From UBA961 sp041191145 (GTDB lineage Bacteria; Bacteroidota; Ignavibacteria; Kapaibacteriales; UBA961), in NCBI GenBank assembly GCA_041191145.1, contig JBEEPK010000013.1, positions 1-41,259 of the forward strand: a DNA stretch of 41,259 bases, given 5' to 3'. A model generated the notes under the pieces. It made no database searches. It was not told the DNA's origin and was given only the letters and a program-made list of their open reading frames with translations. The position numbers and the translations under genes were made by a program. Numbering within the stretch: position 1 is the first letter of the stretch; each line of letters opens with the position of its first letter. Of the stretch, positions 8,076-15,793 are shown piece after piece.

Positions 8076-9583
8076 AAGCACTGATCTTTGTCATCGTTGT
8101 TTTATGTCAATTCGGTTTGATTCAATCGCAACAATTACGCAAGCATCCCGGCGCTGTGTATTATGAGATATTCGTTCGCTCTTTCTCCGATTCCAATGGA
8201 GATGGCATCGGTGATATTCCTGGGATTATTCAAAAACTTGATTATTTGAAAGAACTCGGCATCAAAGGTATTTGGCTTACTCCGGTGCATCCTTCACCGA
8301 CATATCACAAATATGATGTGATAGATTATCGAGCGATTGATCCAGAATATGGTACCATCGATGATATGAAAAGACTCGTCAATGAAGCACATAAGCGAGA
8401 CATCTCAATCTTGATGGATTATGTTGTCAATCATACTAGCACTCAGCATCCATGGTTCAAGTCTGCAATGCTGAATCCTGCTTCGCCACTGCGAGATTAT
8501 TATGTGTGGGTAGAGGAATCAGAAACACATCGCTGGCAAGCACAACCATATAATCCAGGACTTCCATGGCAATGGCATAGAGTTGATTCAACAGATGCAT
8601 CAAAAGGCAGGTATTATGGTTTTTTCTGGAGAGAAATGCCCGACCTTAATTTTGACAATCCTGATGTTCGCAAGTCAATGATTGACAATGCCATCTTTTG
8701 GTTGAAAGAAGTAGGAATCGATGGTTTCCGACTTGATGCAGCACAGCATGTATATGAACTCAATGAACATAACAAAAGTATCGCTTGGTGGGAAGAATTT
8801 CGAAGAGGCGTGGAATCAGTTAGAAAAGATGTCTATCTCGTCGGGGAAATTGTGAATGCCGATTCGATCGTGACCGGTTATTTTTCTGGTTTGAAAGCAA
8901 ACTTTCATTTTGATTTGGGCAAGCAGATTCTCTCACTTCTTAAAGAAGAAAAAGCACCATCAAATTTCATCGAGAAATTATCTGCTTCGATTGCACATCA
9001 TAAAGCAAAGAGAAGTGATTGCATTGATGCAATTTTTCTCACTAATCATGATCAAGATCGAATCATGAGTGAATTATCCGGAAATGAAGCTAAAGCTCGA
9101 CTAGCCGCATCTATTTTGCTCACTTTGCCCGGTCAGCCCTATTTGTACTATGGCGAAGAAATCGGCATGCTCGGCAAAAAACCTGATGAGGCAATCAGAG
9201 AGCCGATTCTATGGACAAATACCGGCAAAGATTCATTCACAACTACATGGGAAAAACTGAGATTCAATCTCGATGATAAGAATTCCGTGGAGTCGCAAAT
9301 CAAGAATCCCAATTCCTTATATCATCACTATAAAGAACTCATTGCATTGAGACATTCAACTGTGGATTTACATTCAGGTGATATTCAGACCATTGATGTA
9401 AAAGGTGATGTATTGGCATATACAAGAGGAAATCTGCTCATTGTACATAATCTCACTTCGAAAAGCGTTGCATTGAATATTTCACAAGACTATGCTTTAC
9501 ACAAGCATTATCCGAATACTCAATCAAAGCTTTCAGACAATCATCTCGCAGGTTATTCAACAATGATATTTCAAAAAAAATAG
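8072..9583 (+). CDS. GH13 alpha-glucosidase/alpha-amylase family enzyme without sorting domain
   Basis: This 503-residue GH13 enzyme has a signal peptide (1-19) but ends right after the C-terminal beta-domain ('AGYSTMIFQKK'), so it is likely periplasmic or retained differently from the T9SS-tagged enzymes. The oligo-1,6-glucosidase/alpha-amylase type start is clear ('YYEIFVRSFSDSNGDGIGD', with the Asp-rich calcium-type loop; 'GIKGIWLTPV'). Catalytic regions: 'DYVVNH' (116-121), 'GIDGFRLDAAQHV' with nucleophile D222, 'LVGEIVN' with acid/base E259, and 'NHDQDR' with D327. The chemistry fits cleavage of malto-oligosaccharides imported by SusCD. It starts inside the preceding stop codon (ATGA), so translation is coupled. 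Sub-specificity (alpha-amylase, glucosidase or trehalose-type) cannot be fixed by eye. Confidence 0.93.
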   Translation: MKALIFVIVVLCQFGLIQSQQLRKHPGAVYYEIFVRSFSDSNGDGIGDIPGIIQKLDYLKELGIKGIWLTPVHPSPTYHKYDVIDYRAIDPEYGTIDDMKRLVNEAHKRDISILMDYVVNHTSTQHPWFKSAMLNPASPLRDYYVWVEESETHRWQAQPYNPGLPWQWHRVDSTDASKGRYYGFFWREMPDLNFDNPDVRKSMIDNAIFWLKEVGIDGFRLDAAQHVYELNEHNKSIAWWEEFRRGVESVRKDVYLVGEIVNADSIVTGYFSGLKANFHFDLGKQILSLLKEEKAPSNFIEKLSASIAHHKAKRSDCIDAIFLTNHDQDRIMSELSGNEAKARLAASILLTLPGQPYLYYGEEIGMLGKKPDEAIREPILWTNTGKDSFTTTWEKLRFNLDDKNSVESQIKNPNSLYHHYKELIALRHSTVDLHSGDIQTIDVKGDVLAYTRGNLLIVHNLTSKSVALNISQDYALHKHYPNTQSKLSDNHLAGYSTMIFQKK

Positions 9584-9592
9584 AGGATATAC

Positions 9593-10573
9593 ATGAAACA
9601 GTTCTTACTCTTAATCTCATGTTTGTTTTTTGTTCATGCCCACACATTTGCTCAAGATACATTCTCGATAGTTTGTGCTGATTCCACTACACGCGAAGTT
9701 GGTAGTGCAGGTGCATCATGCTTGGATCTGATCGCTTTTGGCATTCAGGATGCCTCATTTCTTGGTCAATTGTTTCCTGATACAGGAGCAGTAAATACAC
9801 AAGCGATGTATAATCCACAAAATCAACAAAGAGTGGCAGCACGCATGAAAACAACTGACTCACCTGAACAAATTGCCACTTGGGTCTATGAAAATGATAT
9901 AGAGGACAATCCTGATATCAGACAATATGGCTTTGTGAAGTTCATGGGAGCTTCGGCTCAGTCGGCGGGTTTTACGGGTCAATCATGCATTGATTATAAA
10001 AATCATGTCATCGGTGTAATTGATGGCATTGCATATGCGATTCAAGGAAATATTCTAAGCGGACAACATGTATTGGATTCCATGGAAGCCCGTTTCAAAA
10101 GAGCAAAAGGTACGCTAGCATGTCGCATGATGGAGGCAATGCAAGGTGCAAATTCAGTAGGCGCCGATACTCGCTGTGAACCCAATGGCACTTCTTCCCT
10201 TTTTGCATTTTTGAAAGTTGCAAAACCAACCGATAAAGGCGATAAACCCTTTATTGCTTTGTCAGTACTTACTTCCAATGGTGAAAGAGAAGAACCAATC
10301 AATGAATTGCAAAGACAATTCGATCTGTCTTATGCATGCTCAACAGTGAATGTTTCCGAGGAAGATCAAAACAATGCATTCTATCCAAATCCATCAAGTG
10401 GATTCATCAGCTTCTCTAATCCACAAAGTGATATTCAAATTCATGATGCAAAAGGCAATCTCATATTAAATCTCAAAGGACCGCTACAAACTCTCGATTG
10501 TTCGGGTCTTTCAAGTGGAGTCTATTCAATTCACACACAAACCTTGAAAGGGAGTGTGATTATTCATAAATAA
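9593..10573 (+). CDS. secreted DUF1028 (Ntn-hydrolase-like) protein with T9SS sorting domain
   Basis: This 326-residue protein has a signal peptide (1-20, 'TFA|Q'), a DUF1028 domain (about 22-240) and a C-terminal T9SS type A sorting domain (about 255-326, 'FYPNPSSGFISFSNPQSD', 'GLSSGVYSIHTQ'). DUF1028 features are 'TFSIVCADSTTREVGSAGAS', 'DPQT'-like 'ADSTTRE', 'RQYGFV' and 'GFTGQSC'. The family is thought to have an Ntn-hydrolase-like fold; no reaction is established that I can state safely. A GAGG ribosome site precedes the ATG, 9 bases after the GH13 stop, so it belongs to the enzyme operon. Its connection to glucan use is by context only. Confidence 0.82.
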   Translation: MKQFLLLISCLFFVHAHTFAQDTFSIVCADSTTREVGSAGASCLDLIAFGIQDASFLGQLFPDTGAVNTQAMYNPQNQQRVAARMKTTDSPEQIATWVYENDIEDNPDIRQYGFVKFMGASAQSAGFTGQSCIDYKNHVIGVIDGIAYAIQGNILSGQHVLDSMEARFKRAKGTLACRMMEAMQGANSVGADTRCEPNGTSSLFAFLKVAKPTDKGDKPFIALSVLTSNGEREEPINELQRQFDLSYACSTVNVSEEDQNNAFYPNPSSGFISFSNPQSDIQIHDAKGNLILNLKGPLQTLDCSGLSSGVYSIHTQTLKGSVIIHK

Positions 10574-10584
10574 TAGGAGGATAT

Positions 10585-10929
10585 GTGTTTAAGAAGATGT
10601 TTATCGGGATGTCTATGGGCATTGCTTGCATGACAGTGACAATTCATGCGCAAACTCAAATGGAAATGAATGCTGATGCAAATGATGCATACATGAAAGC
10701 TGACAAGGAACTGAATTTAGTGTATAAACAAGTCATGTCAGTTCTTAATGAACAAGAAAAAGCATCTCTGAAAAGTGCGCAGAAAAAGTGGATTTCTCGC
10801 AAAGAATCAATCTGCAAAAAAGAATCAGCTGATGGTGGAAGCATGGCTTCTATGATTCGTGACAATTGTCTTGAAGAAAAAACAAAGCAAAGAACCAAAG
10901 AGCTTCGCGCAATGCTACGCGGACGCTAA
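10585..10929 (+). CDS. small secreted LprI/DUF1311-type protein
   Basis: This 114-residue protein starts with GTG, 4 bases after a perfect AGGAGG (10575-10580); an in-frame ATG at 10597 would leave the ribosome site 16 bases away, so GTG is preferred. Signal peptide about 1-22 ('IHAQ'). The mature part has the LprI/YecT-type pattern: 'DANDAYMKADKELNLVYKQVM', 'LKSAQKKWISRKESIC' and a second conserved Cys in 'DNCLEEKTKQRTKEL', giving a probable Cys pair. Family members include periplasmic lysozyme inhibitors, but many have no known role. It ends 1 base before the convergent M42 gene. Confidence 0.75.
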   Translation: MFKKMFIGMSMGIACMTVTIHAQTQMEMNADANDAYMKADKELNLVYKQVMSVLNEQEKASLKSAQKKWISRKESICKKESADGGSMASMIRDNCLEEKTKQRTKELRAMLRGR

Positions 10930-10930
10930 A

Positions 10931-11908
10931 TCAAATGCCGGCATCAGGGAAACGATTGCGCAAGAAAGCAAGACAAAGTGCGATGGTTGCCTCGATGCCT
11001 TTTTTGTGGGTTCTTTCCACGCCATGTGATGCGGAAACACCAGGACCAATCAATCCAACTCTGAAATCTCTTCCTGCTCTCAGAGCAGCAGAACCATCCG
11101 AACCATAATAGGGATAGATATCTGATTTGTATGCTATGCCATTTGCTTCTGCCAATGTTGTTAATTCTTTTCTCATTGCATAATCATAAGGACCTGTTGA
11201 GTCCTTGGCACAAATCGAACAATGCGTTTCACTTCCCTCACATTGATCACCAACAACCCCCATATCCAAAACCAGGAGGTCTTTCACGGTTTCAGCATAT
11301 CCACCTGATCCTCCATGACCAACCGCAAGATGCTCCGCGATTGCGAAAAGCACATAGCAAGAAGCTTTATTGTCCATGAATCTTGATTTGATATATCCAC
11401 TTGGCAATTCTTCATAACGAGGATCAAAGCATACGAAATCTCCAACACGAATTCCTAATTGTTCACATTCCTGCTTTGTCTTCACTTCCTCATCCAAACG
11501 AATATGCATTGTTTCAATCGATCGCTGAGCGGTATCCGTTGCTTTATTAGCATGAGATGCAGGATTATTCAATAGAAATGTACCTGTGAATACTTTATCA
11601 TCCATTGTTCGTATGCGTACATATGCACCTTCAAAACTGATAAGACCCAATCCACCGATAGGAGAAATAGATAAATTCCCATTTGACTTGATTCCAGTCA
11701 CTATTCCACCAAGCGTATCAAGATGCGCAGCAATTGCAAGCGTTGGGTTTTCCCCAAATGCAAGTTTTACCGCACCTTTATGTGTTTGATATGGCTTGAG
11801 TCCCATCCCAGCCAAATGATTCATGACAAATGCTTCTGCATTGTGTGTAAAACCGGTGGGTGAATCAATCTCAACCAATTGCTTAAGGGAATCAAATGTT
11901 CTTTGCAT
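10931..11908 (-). CDS. M42-family metallopeptidase-like protein, probably lacking the catalytic Glu-Glu motif
   Basis: The start is set at the ATG at 11906-11908, preceded by GGAG; the earlier in-frame ATG at 11953 would begin upstream of the rplI terminator. The 325-residue product resembles the branch of M42 aminopeptidases annotated with the NAGGN osmoprotectant system. Metal-ligand regions seen: 'AAHLDTLGG' (H62, D64), 'SRFMDNKAS' (bridging Asp), 'DSTGPYDY' and 'ASHGVERTH'. Family members normally have a strand ending in 'EEVGxG' between the bridging Asp and the next ligand; here 'AIAEHLA' runs directly into 'VGHGGSGG' (junction about 11320-11330), so the Glu pair and the strand before it appear deleted in frame. 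The remaining protein is otherwise intact. It is likely inactive or altered; a sequence or assembly error is possible. Confidence 0.8.
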   Translation of the reverse strand: MQRTFDSLKQLVEIDSPTGFTHNAEAFVMNHLAGMGLKPYQTHKGAVKLAFGENPTLAIAAHLDTLGGIVTGIKSNGNLSISPIGGLGLISFEGAYVRIRTMDDKVFTGTFLLNNPASHANKATDTAQRSIETMHIRLDEEVKTKQECEQLGIRVGDFVCFDPRYEELPSGYIKSRFMDNKASCYVLFAIAEHLAVGHGGSGGYAETVKDLLVLDMGVVGDQCEGSETHCSICAKDSTGPYDYAMRKELTTLAEANGIAYKSDIYPYYGSDGSAALRAGRDFRVGLIGPGVSASHGVERTHKKGIEATIALCLAFLRNRFPDAGI

Positions 11909-11920
11909 TGATTTATCTCC

Positions 11921-11951
11921 AAATAAAAAGAGCACATCAAATGATGTGCTC
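11921..11951 (-). terminator. Rho-independent terminator of the rpsF-rplI operon
   Basis: A perfect inverted repeat GAGCACATCA / TGATGTGCTC (11930-11951) is followed on the minus strand by CTTTTTATTT. It sits 26 bases after the rplI stop and before the M42 ribosome-binding site, which also argues against the longer M42 start. Confidence 0.8.
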
Positions 11952-11976
11952 AAATCTACTTTTTTTCATCGTGAAA

Positions 11977-12420
11977 TTATGCGCTGATGATCCATACTTT
12001 GAAAGTAGCGATCACTTCAGGATGCAATTTTGCTTTCACATCAAATACACCCAATGATTTGATTGCATCATCTATCATGATGGAACGACGATCGATGTCA
12101 TAACCCATCACTGCAAGTTCATGCGCAATCATTTGTGGTGTAACTGATCCAAACAAACGGCCTTCTTCACCAACTTTCATTGGAACGCTGACCTGAACTT
12201 CGGATAATTTTGAAGCAAGTAGTTCTGCTGCTTCTTTCTTGCGTGCCATCTCTGCCATGTGGCGCTTCTTCTCACTTTCAAATACATTGATGTAAGAAGG
12301 AGATGCATAATATGCAAGACTTCTGGGAATGAGGTAGTTTCGTGCATAGCCATCTTTGACTATCACGATATCACCCATTTTACCCAGGTTTTCTACATCT
12401 TGACGAAGAATGATTTTCAT
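11977..12420 (-). CDS. rplI: 50S ribosomal protein bL9
   Basis: This 147-residue protein is full-length bL9, which binds 23S rRNA near the L1 stalk. The N-terminal domain has the signature 'GYARNYLIPRSLA' (about 24-36) preceded by 'LGKMGDIVIVKDG'; the connecting helix is 'EKKRHMAEMARKKEAAELL' and the C-terminal domain contains 'EGRLFGSVT'. It lies 48 bases after rpsF in the same direction; rpsR, often between them, is not here. The product is certain. Confidence 0.98.
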   Translation of the reverse strand: MKIILRQDVENLGKMGDIVIVKDGYARNYLIPRSLAYYASPSYINVFESEKKRHMAEMARKKEAAELLASKLSEVQVSVPMKVGEEGRLFGSVTPQMIAHELAVMGYDIDRRSIMIDDAIKSLGVFDVKAKLHPEVIATFKVWIISA

Positions 12421-12468
12421 AGGTTCATCTCTTTCGGGAATGTGATAACTCGTGTATCAATGGGTTAA

Positions 12469-12882
12469 TCAAAGATCTGTTTTATTTTCCGCAACAGCTT
12501 TCACAGGCGCAACGCTTTCCTCTAAGGGTTCTGCAGGAATTGTTGATCCTGCAATCAGCGCGCGCTCTTTGCGATGCTCACGGAGTTTTTCTGACAATTC
12601 GAGAGTCAAGTGACGAAGTACATTTTCTTCCAAATTGAAGAAACGCTCCACCAATGGTAAAATCTCGGATGCTGCTTCAAAGGCCATATATACATAATAG
12701 CCATTGTATTTTTTCTTGATCGGATAAGCAAGGCGACGACGGCCCCACTTGTTCATCTCAACAAAAGTACCACCATGATTCTCGATATAGTCTGTCACTC
12801 TACGAATGACAGCTTCTACATCCGGATCCTCAAGGGCGGCATTGATGATGAATGTGCTCTCGTATAAACGACGAATGCTCAT
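12469..12882 (-). CDS. rpsF: 30S ribosomal protein bS6
   Basis: The start is placed at the ATG at 12880-12882 (MSIRRLYESTFI…), preceded by AGGAG; an upstream in-frame ATG at 12918 lies in the leader. The 137-residue protein has the bS6 features 'YESTFIINAAL', 'WGRRRLAYPIKKKYNGYYVYM' and 'FNLEENVLRHLTL'. A hydrophilic C-terminal tail of about 35 residues ('RALIAGSTIPAEPLEESVAP') extends beyond the ~100-residue core. bS6 normally pairs with bS18 on the platform, whose gene is not in this operon. A -7 box lies 69 bases upstream. Confidence 0.97.
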   Translation of the reverse strand: MSIRRLYESTFIINAALEDPDVEAVIRRVTDYIENHGGTFVEMNKWGRRRLAYPIKKKYNGYYVYMAFEAASEILPLVERFFNLEENVLRHLTLELSEKLREHRKERALIAGSTIPAEPLEESVAPVKAVAENKTDL

Positions 12883-12912
12883 TCTGTGCTCCTGTGGTTG
12901 TTGTTTCAAACA

Positions 12913-12935
12913 GCCCAAATCACTGTAGTTTGGGC
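12913..12935 (-). promoter_or_regulatory. hairpin in the rpsF 5' leader
   Basis: An inverted repeat (GCCCAAA…TTTGGGC, 9-base loop) lies between the candidate -7 box and the ribosome site of rpsF. Ribosomal-protein leaders are often autoregulated, and S6:S18 leader RNAs are known in other bacteria, but the CCG bulge typical of that motif is not seen here. Function is inferred from position only. Confidence 0.35.
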
Positions 12936-12950
12936 AGGAAATTAGAGCCG

Positions 12951-12958
12951 CAAAGATA
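12951..12958 (-). promoter_or_regulatory. -7 promoter box for rpsF-rplI
   Basis: The minus strand reads TATCTTTG, a full match to TAnnTTTG, between the hemW stop and rpsF. No well-spaced -33 element is evident. Confidence 0.5.
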
Positions 12959-12989
12959 GGAACTTTTTCTTCAAATCCCGCATACTTTC

Positions 12990-14231
12990 TTATATGATGG
13001 GTAGATTGATGAGTGATTCATCGTCTTCTTCATACCCAGTTGATTCCCATATTGCTCCCATTTTCTCCTCCAGAGCGGTAATTATGCGCAGACTAATCTC
13101 GTCACAAATGGCGAATCCATTGGAATTAAGCCGTATAGCGACATCTTCCTCGGTTTTTTTTAGAATGAGAAACTCATCAATGATATGCGAATCAATGGAG
13201 GCTTGCAAGACTTCCACAATATCAATACCATAGTCCTTCATGAATCGTGCTTTTGAGAGTCCTTCCGATCTAATGGCTAAAAAGGCAGATTCATAGAGTC
13301 TATTGGTGAGACTGAGTTCTTCCCTGCTTGCTTCACCGACACCATTCTTTTGTACCGCTTCAAAATATCTCTTGAGATTTCTGAAATTCCAATAGCGGGT
13401 ATTATTGATATATCCATGAGCCGATGGACCAAATGCGAGATATTCTCTTGCCTGCCAATAGGTGCGATTATGATTGCATCGCAGATTGCTTTTGGCAAAG
13501 TTCGATACCTCATATTGTTCATATCCGGCTTTCTCGAGCATTTCTATCGTAAGTGCATACATACCGGCATCTTTTTCATCATCCTGAGGTTGTACCAAGC
13601 CTTTTTGCAACATGGTAAACAGAGGCGTCTTTTCTTCAAAGATCAAACTATAAGCTGAAATATGCTCGGTTTTCAGAGCAATTGCCTGCTCTAATGTTGA
13701 TTGCCAAGATGCAATGCTCTGATTTGGCAAGGCGAAAATCACATCTATGTTGATATTGTCAAAACCCGCATCCCGAGCCACTTGAACGGCTACTTTACCT
13801 TCTTCGGGTGAATGAATGCGATGTAGAAAATCGAGTTCTTCTTGATGGAACGATTGTATGCCAAAACTCAATCGATTGATTCCCGCTTTGCGATATCCTT
13901 CTAGAGATTCTTTTGTGATTGTTCCGGGATTGCATTCCATAGTGATTTCCGCATCGGGATGAATAGGAAGATGCGCTTTCACTTGTTCCATAATGGATGA
14001 GATATGTTCGGGAGTCAATAATGATGGAGTCCCACCACCAAAAAACACACTGGTTGCAGGTCGCAGATGTTCCTGATACTTCTTTGCTCCCTCTGCAATT
14101 TCTTTTTTGAGTATGGAGACAAATACATCTTTATGTTCCATATTTTCAAGGGAATAAAAATCGCAATACACACATTTCTTTTCGCAAAATGGAATATGTA
14201 GATAGATACCAAAATCGGGATTGGGTCTCAT
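12990..14231 (-). CDS. hemW: HemW-type radical SAM protein (heme chaperone, HemN-like)
   Basis: This 413-residue protein is HemW-like, the family often misannotated as oxygen-independent coproporphyrinogen III oxidase. The 4Fe-4S/SAM motif is 'CEKKCVYCDF' (C16, C20, C23), followed by 'FFGGGTPSLL' and 'MECNPGTITKESLEGYRKAGINRLSFGIQ' segments, 'DVIFALPNQ', 'HISAYSLI', 'QYEVSNFA' and 'HNRTYWQAREYLAFGPSAHG'. HemW lacks the fourth Cys of the HemN CxxxCxxCxC motif; here Phe follows Asp, as in HemW. The ATG overlaps the stop of the FAD dehydrogenase (ATGA), making it the last gene of the nnr operon. The C-terminal ~35 residues after the HemN-C domain are acidic and variable. Confidence 0.93.
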   Translation of the reverse strand: MRPNPDFGIYLHIPFCEKKCVYCDFYSLENMEHKDVFVSILKKEIAEGAKKYQEHLRPATSVFFGGGTPSLLTPEHISSIMEQVKAHLPIHPDAEITMECNPGTITKESLEGYRKAGINRLSFGIQSFHQEELDFLHRIHSPEEGKVAVQVARDAGFDNINIDVIFALPNQSIASWQSTLEQAIALKTEHISAYSLIFEEKTPLFTMLQKGLVQPQDDEKDAGMYALTIEMLEKAGYEQYEVSNFAKSNLRCNHNRTYWQAREYLAFGPSAHGYINNTRYWNFRNLKRYFEAVQKNGVGEASREELSLTNRLYESAFLAIRSEGLSKARFMKDYGIDIVEVLQASIDSHIIDEFLILKKTEEDVAIRLNSNGFAICDEISLRIITALEEKMGAIWESTGYEEDDESLINLPII

Positions 14232-15793
14232 TGATGCTCTCCCAAAGCATGCGCCACTGCCTTTACTGTGTTTTGTCCATCCATCGCAGCACTTACGATG
14301 CCACCTGCATATCCAGCTCCCTCACCGCATGGATAGAACCCTTTCACGCTTGAATGCTCACGGCTTACGGGGTTTCGCGGAATACGAACCGGTGAACTTG
14401 TTCGGGATTCTGTCGCCACAATGACCGCATCATCATGCACATACCCACGCATGCTTTTGTCGAAAGCCCGAAAGCCATTCTTCAAACGATCTGAAATATT
14501 TGTAGGAAACAGCGAAGCAAGATCGGCTGAATATAAGCCGGGGATATAGGAACTTTTTGGAATTGATTGACTCACCTTCCCTTTCAAAAAATCCTTCAAT
14601 CTTTGGGCCGGCGCCATTTGAGATCCATCGCCAATACCAAACACACTCTGCTCGATATCAGCTTGCAAATGCATACCTGCGAGAGGTCCATATTTTGAAT
14701 AGTCCTTCAAATCTTCTTGTTCGATAGCCACGACGATTCCGGAATTTGCGAATGGCGAATCTCGTCGTGACATTGACATGCCATTTACAACGATTTCACC
14801 TGGAGATGTTGCCGCGGGAACAATAAGCCCACCCGGACACATGCAAAATGAGAATACTCCTCTGCCATGTACTTGCTCCACCAGTTTATAGGAAGATGCT
14901 GGAAGAAGTGGATCTCTAGGATTTTGTTTATAACGGATTTCATCGATATATGACTGAGGATGTTCTGCCCTTACTCCGATGGCAAATGGCTTGGATTCAA
15001 TGTGTATTCCCGCTTCAAGAAGCATTGTGAAAATGTCTCTTGCAGAATGTCCCGTGGCAAGAATAACGGCATCACCCTTGAATTCATTTCCATTGGAACA
15101 AGTTACGCCAAGCATGCGATCATTCTTCATGAGAAATCCACTGACGCGAGATTCGAAGTGAATTTCACCGCCAAATTTCTCAATGGTTTCTCTTATTGAT
15201 TGTATGATTCCGGGTAATTTATTCGATCCAATATGGGCATGAGTATCAATCAAGATGCGCTCATGTGCGCCATGTTCGACAAGCAATTGCAATACCTTTC
15301 GAATATCTCCGCGCTTCTTTGAATTTGTCCATAATTTTCCATCGGAATAGGTGCCCGCTCCACCTTCACCAAAGCAATAATTTGAATCCGGGTTCACGAT
15401 GCCAAATTGTTGAATCGCGCGAAGATCTCTTCTTCTTGCTCGGGCATCTTTTCCACGCTCAACAATTACGGGTTTTAACCCATGAAGCAGACATTCCAGT
15501 CCCGCGAAATATCCGGCTGGACCTGCGCCAACTATGATGACTCTTTTCGCTTTTGACACATCACGAAAACCTTCGGAAATCAAAGGTGCTTTCGGTGCTT
15601 CTTCATTCAGGAATACTTCCACCGTGAGCATGATCTTGGGATACTTCGAGCGAGCATCGACGGACCTTTTTCTTATTGCCCACGATGTCACGGAATCATG
15701 TTCCAATGCGGCTTGCTGGACAGCACTCTGCAATATCACATCATTCATTGTGGCTTCCAATGGGGACAATGCTATGTCAATCAACATATTCAT
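14228..15793 (-). CDS. FAD-dependent dehydrogenase (COG2509-like)
   Basis: The start is set at the ATG at 15791-15793 (MNMLIDIALSPLEA…), which overlaps the nnr stop as ATGA and has GGAAG at a good distance; an ATG at 15808 lies inside nnr without this support. The 521-residue protein has an N-terminal domain of about 85 residues typical of this family, the FAD Rossmann motif 'VIIVGAGPAGYFAGLECL', 'VIVERGKDARARRRD', 'NYCFGEGGAGTYSDGKLWT', 'VILATGHSARDIF' and a C-terminal FAD motif 'GFYPCGEGAGYAGGIVSAA'. Such proteins are widespread uncharacterised oxidoreductases; the substrate is unknown. Pairing with NAD(P)HX repair and HemW suggests a redox housekeeping role, by context only. Confidence 0.87.
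   Translation of the reverse strand: MNMLIDIALSPLEATMNDVILQSAVQQAALEHDSVTSWAIRKRSVDARSKYPKIMLTVEVFLNEEAPKAPLISEGFRDVSKAKRVIIVGAGPAGYFAGLECLLHGLKPVIVERGKDARARRRDLRAIQQFGIVNPDSNYCFGEGGAGTYSDGKLWTNSKKRGDIRKVLQLLVEHGAHERILIDTHAHIGSNKLPGIIQSIRETIEKFGGEIHFESRVSGFLMKNDRMLGVTCSNGNEFKGDAVILATGHSARDIFTMLLEAGIHIESKPFAIGVRAEHPQSYIDEIRYKQNPRDPLLPASSYKLVEQVHGRGVFSFCMCPGGLIVPAATSPGEIVVNGMSMSRRDSPFANSGIVVAIEQEDLKDYSKYGPLAGMHLQADIEQSVFGIGDGSQMAPAQRLKDFLKGKVSQSIPKSSYIPGLYSADLASLFPTNISDRLKNGFRAFDKSMRGYVHDDAVIVATESRTSSPVRIPRNPVSREHSSVKGFYPCGEGAGYAGGIVSAAMDGQNTVKAVAHALGEHQ

Noticed and set aside
11909..11953. Longer N-terminus for the M42 peptidase
   Set aside because: It would begin at the rplI terminator hairpin and adds a non-conserved stretch; the ATG at 11908 has a good GGAG site.
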